Shown: positions 60,708 through 64,000 of the stretch, piece after piece
Numbering within the stretch: the stretch's first letter is position 1
How the letters are laid out: each line of letters starts with the position of its first letter
NCBI GenBank assembly: GCA_934654815.1
Contig: CAKUGU010000004.1
Coordinates: forward strand, 1-64,000
Origin: an uncultured Ellagibacter sp.
Lineage (GTDB): Bacteria; Actinomycetota; Coriobacteriia; Coriobacteriales; Eggerthellaceae
Length of the DNA: 64,000 nt
Direction: 5' to 3'
Made by a program: the position numbers and the translations under genes
Notes under the pieces: model-generated
Databases searched by the model: none
What the model was told of the DNA's origin: nothing
Seen by the model: the letters and a program-made list of their open reading frames with translations, nothing else

Positions 60708-63014
60708 CTACTCAGCGTCCGCGACCATCTGGGCGACAACCTGCGTCGGAGTCACCTTGCTGTTTTCCTCTGTGACCGGGTAGATCTTGCACAGCAGGCA
60801 GCGATACGGGGCGCCGTATCCGCTCTCGCCCACCACGCACTGGGTCGTCAGGTTGTTGATGTTGACCTCCCAGATGCCCTGCAGGTTCGGCGCAGCCTCC
60901 TCGGTCTCGGGGAACGACCAGCCGTGATCGGCGCAGATGACGCCTTCCTTCATCGTCGGCACCACGTGCGCGACCTGACGGCAGCGCCCACGCTGGTTCT
61001 CGATCCACACCCACTGACCGTCCTCGATGCCGTACTTCTCGGCGTCGGCCGGGTTGATGTCGAACGTCGGATTGGGACGGAACTCGCGCATCGTCGGCAT
61101 GTTGCGATGCTCGGAGTGGAAGAACTCGAAATGGCGCTTGCCAGTGGTGAGAACGAGCGGATACTCCGCGTAGAGCTCGGGCGTTGTGACAGGGCTCTCG
61201 GGCGGCTCCTCGAAGTAGGGCAGATCGTGGTAGCCGAACGCGCCGAGCATGCAGCTCTTGAACTCGAACTTGCCGGTCATCGTGTTGAAGCCCGGCTGCC
61301 CGTCGGGACGCAGCTTGCCCGATTCATAGCGACGATAGCCCTGGAAGTTGTACTCGTACATGAGGTCTTTGAGCTCGGTCCAGTTACGCGGCGCATTGTC
61401 CTTCTCGAGCACCCAGTTGAGCATGGATTCCACGTCATGCCACGGCACGTTGTCCCCGTTCAGGCGCAGCGACAGGTCGACCAGGATCTCTTCGTCGGAC
61501 TTCGCTTCCTCGTACTGGGTGATCTTGGTGAGGGCGCGGACCGGAGCCCACCACTCGCGGAACGAATCGCGCTCGCAGCTCATGGCGACGGGCAGGACGA
61601 TGTCGGCGCACGCCGTGGCGGTCGGCGTCATCCACAAGTCGGCGACGACGATGAAGGGGCACTTGAGCATCGCTTTGTACACGCGCGGCGCCTCGGCGGC
61701 CATGTTGACGATGGGGTTCGTTCCGGCGAGATAGATCATCTGAATCGGGTACGGCTGCCCCGACTCGAGGATCTTCAGCATCTCGTCGCCGACGGCACAT
61801 GCGGCGAAGCCCAATTTGTGCATCGGGTACTCCTCGACGCCGATGCGCTTCTTCTGAAGCTCGGGGTCGATGAAATAGTCGAGACCGCAGCCGTATCCCG
61901 AATCGATACCGTACGGGGCGGCGGCAAGGTAATTGCCGCCAGGAACATCGACGTTGCCGGTGATGCCCTCAAGGCACATGAAGGCATGCGCCTGGCCAAC
62001 GCCGTTGGGGGTCATATCGGTCGAGAGGCCCCAATGGAATGCAGCGGGCTTGGCGGTGGCGTACAAGCGAGCTGCGGCGCGGATGTCATCGGCATTGGTC
62101 TGGGAAATCTCAGCCGCGCGTTCAGGCGTCCATTCCGCGACGGCTTCCTTCAAGTCGTCGAAGCCGTAGGTCCAATTCTCAACGAAGTCGTGGTCGTAGA
62201 GATCTTCGGCGATGATCACGTTGAGCATGGCCAGGGCGACGGTGGCGTCGGTGCCGGGACGCGGCTGGATGTTGTACTCGGCGCGCGATCCCATCCAGGT
62301 GACGCGCGTGTCGACGTTGATGAGCTTGGTGCCGCCGTCCCTCATGCAGTCGACGATCCAGTGGCCCAAGAATCCATCGGCGTTGGTCATAACGGCGTTG
62401 CAGCCCCACTGAAGGATAACCTCGGGGTATTCGTACTCGGGATTGTCGTAGCGACGAGGTTCGTACTGCCCGCAGTCGACGACGGCCGGCCCACCCATAA
62501 CGCTTACGGAAGCGGCGCAGCGCGGCAGGTAGCACGAATCGCCCGAGAGGAACCCGCAGCCGAAGTTCGGGCTCTTGAAAGCGGAGTACTCGAGCAGCGG
62601 CACCTGCCACAAAACGTTGCGGCCCGTGCCTTCCAAAGCGACGATGGATTCAGGTCCGACCTCTTCCCATGCGGCGCGAACGTGCTCCTCGATGATGTCG
62701 TAGGCCTCGTCCCACGAGATCTGCTCCCACTTGTTCTCACCGCGCTTGCCCACGCGCTTCAAAGGATGTCCCAGGCGCTTCGGATTGTTGAGGGCCTCGT
62801 CGACCATGTCAAGGCAGCGCATGCACAAACGCCCGCGATTGAACTCGTCGTTGGGGTCGCCCTCGATGTGGTCGACCTTGCCGTCCTTCACGTAGAACAG
62901 CACGCCGCAGCCCTCGTGGCAGCCCGGTCCCGTCCACTGCATGTTGCGGTAGACGTCGAACTCCCCTTCCTTCCAGTGCTTCTCTTTACGATAGAGATCC
63001 TCGTTGTATTTCAT
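60708..63014 (-). CDS. Molybdopterin-dependent oxidoreductase, DMSO-reductase superfamily (MopB2)
   Basis: 768 residues. GCHEGCG...GRLCMRC binds a 4Fe-4S cluster; WEQISWDEAYDIIEEH and TGNVDVPGGNYLA mark the molybdopterin domains. There is no Tat signal, so the enzyme is cytosolic with its small iron-sulfur partner. MopB1 and MopB2 are far from identical. Substrate unknown; dehydroxylation of a catechol or related aromatic is one option, and thiosulfate/polysulfide-type reactions are another. GAGAGGAGAGG precedes the ATG. Confidence 0.83.
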   Translation of the reverse strand: MKYNEDLYRKEKHWKEGEFDVYRNMQWTGPGCHEGCGVLFYVKDGKVDHIEGDPNDEFNRGRLCMRCLDMVDEALNNPKRLGHPLKRVGKRGENKWEQISWDEAYDIIEEHVRAAWEEVGPESIVALEGTGRNVLWQVPLLEYSAFKSPNFGCGFLSGDSCYLPRCAASVSVMGGPAVVDCGQYEPRRYDNPEYEYPEVILQWGCNAVMTNADGFLGHWIVDCMRDGGTKLINVDTRVTWMGSRAEYNIQPRPGTDATVALAMLNVIIAEDLYDHDFVENWTYGFDDLKEAVAEWTPERAAEISQTNADDIRAAARLYATAKPAAFHWGLSTDMTPNGVGQAHAFMCLEGITGNVDVPGGNYLAAAPYGIDSGYGCGLDYFIDPELQKKRIGVEEYPMHKLGFAACAVGDEMLKILESGQPYPIQMIYLAGTNPIVNMAAEAPRVYKAMLKCPFIVVADLWMTPTATACADIVLPVAMSCERDSFREWWAPVRALTKITQYEEAKSDEEILVDLSLRLNGDNVPWHDVESMLNWVLEKDNAPRNWTELKDLMYEYNFQGYRRYESGKLRPDGQPGFNTMTGKFEFKSCMLGAFGYHDLPYFEEPPESPVTTPELYAEYPLVLTTGKRHFEFFHSEHRNMPTMREFRPNPTFDINPADAEKYGIEDGQWVWIENQRGRCRQVAHVVPTMKEGVICADHGWSFPETEEAAPNLQGIWEVNINNLTTQCVVGESGYGAPYRCLLCKIYPVTEENSKVTPTQVVAQMVADAE

Positions 63015-63071
63015 GTGCCCTCTCCTCTCTTCATGAGGCGAGGTTCCTTATCGGAACCCCTTCTGCCCCGC

Positions 63072-63133
63072 AGTATAGGAAGGGAGGACGGAGGAATATA
63101 TGTGCTGGATAGCTAAAAAGACGCACGTATATT
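63072..63133 (-). promoter_or_regulatory. Operator dyad and -10 upstream of MopB2
   Basis: AATATATGTGC (63095-63105) and GCACGTATATT (63123-63133) form an 11-base dyad with one mismatch and a 17-base spacer. A TATACT -10 on the minus strand lies at 63077-63072 with no good -35, as expected for an activated promoter. TGGTTACCAAAACCA follows at 63133-63147. Confidence 0.55.
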
Positions 63134-63327
63134 GGTTACCAAAACCATGTACATCGCGGAAAAGACATCTGAGCTGCGGTGAACGGCAAGAGATCGCCGC
63201 CGGCTGGCCGGCGCGAACGTGTCGCCCAGCCGGCGCAGAGCAAGCGGAAAGCGTCCGAGGCGCCTGATACGAAGCCGCGCAAGGCGCGCGCAGGGAGGGT
63301 TAGCGCGGGATGCGGCGAAGCGCGACC

Positions 63328-63879
63328 CTACTGCATCGTGTGCGTGGCGTATTGGGGGTCGTCCTGCCAGAGGCGCACCTCGCCCGCCGCGCGCGTGGCG
63401 GCAAGGTCGATCACGCGCTGGTTCGCCGATCCGCGGAAACGTAGCGAGATGTCGTGTTCGGCCTGCAGAAACGGGCCGTCGACGAGCACATCGATGAGCG
63501 CGAGCAACTCATCGGTCACCTCGCACCGGTAAGGCGACGTGTCGTCGAGCAGGTTCTCGTACACCTCGCCCGTGAAGCACCAGATGCTCTTTTCGGGGAA
63601 GCGCTCGCGCGCACGGCGCACGAAAGGCAGAAGCGCGCGCTGGTTCTCGGGCTCCATCGGCTCGCCGCCTAAAAGCGTGAGCCCATCGATGAAGCTCGGC
63701 TCCAGACTTTCGAGCACCTTGTCCTCGACCTCGCGCGTGAACGCCTCGCCCGCCGCGAAATCCCAGGCCGACGCGTTGAAGCAGCCGGGGCACGCGTGCC
63801 GGCACCCCGACACGAACAGGGTGGTCCTCACCCCTTCGCCATCGGCGATGTCGAAGTACTTGATGTTCGAGTAGTTCAT
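63328..63879 (-). CDS. nrdG: Anaerobic ribonucleoside-triphosphate reductase activating protein
   Basis: 183 residues from the ATG at 63879. Radical SAM cysteines C26, C30, C33 in GCRHACPGC; the start YSNIKYFDIADGEG and the TLLGGEPMEPENQ segment are NrdG-typical. It generates the glycyl radical of NrdD under anaerobiosis. nrdD would be expected upstream, beyond the window's right edge. It marks the organism as able to make deoxynucleotides without oxygen. Confidence 0.92.
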   Translation of the reverse strand: MNYSNIKYFDIADGEGVRTTLFVSGCRHACPGCFNASAWDFAAGEAFTREVEDKVLESLEPSFIDGLTLLGGEPMEPENQRALLPFVRRARERFPEKSIWCFTGEVYENLLDDTSPYRCEVTDELLALIDVLVDGPFLQAEHDISLRFRGSANQRVIDLAATRAAGEVRLWQDDPQYATHTMQ

Positions 63880-64000
63880 GCGAGCGTCCCTTGAGATCCG
63901 TTTCCATTGTCGACCCTCTATTATGGACCCGCGCGCCCCTCGGCGAGCCATCGTATCGGCGGGCGAGGGCATGCGAAGAAGGTCGCAGGCGCTTCGAGGC

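Noticed and set aside
60669-63116. Long plus-strand open frame over MopB2
   Set aside because: It mirrors the codon bias of the true minus-strand gene and shows no recognisable domain.

Overview
The window is high-GC, densely packed DNA from an obligate anaerobe, most likely an Eggerthellaceae/Coriobacteriia member (Eggerthella, Gordonibacter or Slackia type). The grounds are the gene content: molybdopterin oxidoreductases with small iron-sulfur partners, a selenocysteine formate dehydrogenase, an anaerobic ribonucleotide reductase activase, a MalT/LuxR-type regulator and SipW-type secretion genes. The species cannot be named from the sequence alone. No rRNA, tRNA, CRISPR array, prophage or insertion sequence was recognised.

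Left part (1-12.4 kb): the end of rsmJ; mscL with a zinc-ribbon tail; an ArsC-like/asparaginase pair; a TetR regulator divergent from a heavy-metal P-type ATPase; a MATE exporter behind a MerR-type promoter (19-bp spacer); and a two-gene formate dehydrogenase operon. The catalytic subunit of that operon reads through an in-frame TGA as selenocysteine, with a matching SECIS hairpin.

Central part (12.7-38.3 kb): fifteen consecutive minus-strand genes that I interpret as one undescribed surface-fibre or matrix system. It has five small exported proteins with TasA/camelysin-like N-termini (hydrophobic helix ending in T-[YFL]-A-W-[FY]), most sharing a second motif near IWLEG-x-DExC. There are also three more divergent membrane-anchored proteins, a membrane-anchored relative, and a secreted giant of 3,580 residues with GLUG-like beta-solenoid repeats. 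Two ER/SipW-type (Ser/His) signal peptidases, a PilZ protein, a membrane-tethered McrB-like AAA+ ATPase and a DUF2357-like coiled-coil protein complete the set. The inferred logic is export, SipW-type processing and assembly, possibly under c-di-GMP control and driven by the ATPase.

Right part (38.5-64 kb): housekeeping and redox genes. These include VanZ-like, thrH, a D-2-hydroxyacid dehydrogenase, a methyltransferase, a first molybdopterin oxidoreductase with ferredoxin and LuxR regulator, bacterial elp3, a GNAT/TrmH pair, a patatin-like hydrolase, a Ser-rich membrane protein, a glutaredoxin-like protein and pepC. A cation diffusion facilitator follows, preceded by a recognisable NiCo (czcD) riboswitch with its terminator. 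A PucR-type regulator then faces a second molybdopterin oxidoreductase/4Fe-4S pair, and nrdG lies at the edge. Two intergenic regions (about 7.4 kb and 42.1 kb) carry copies of a repeat with a roughly 51-base period and a TTTGCAAA core.
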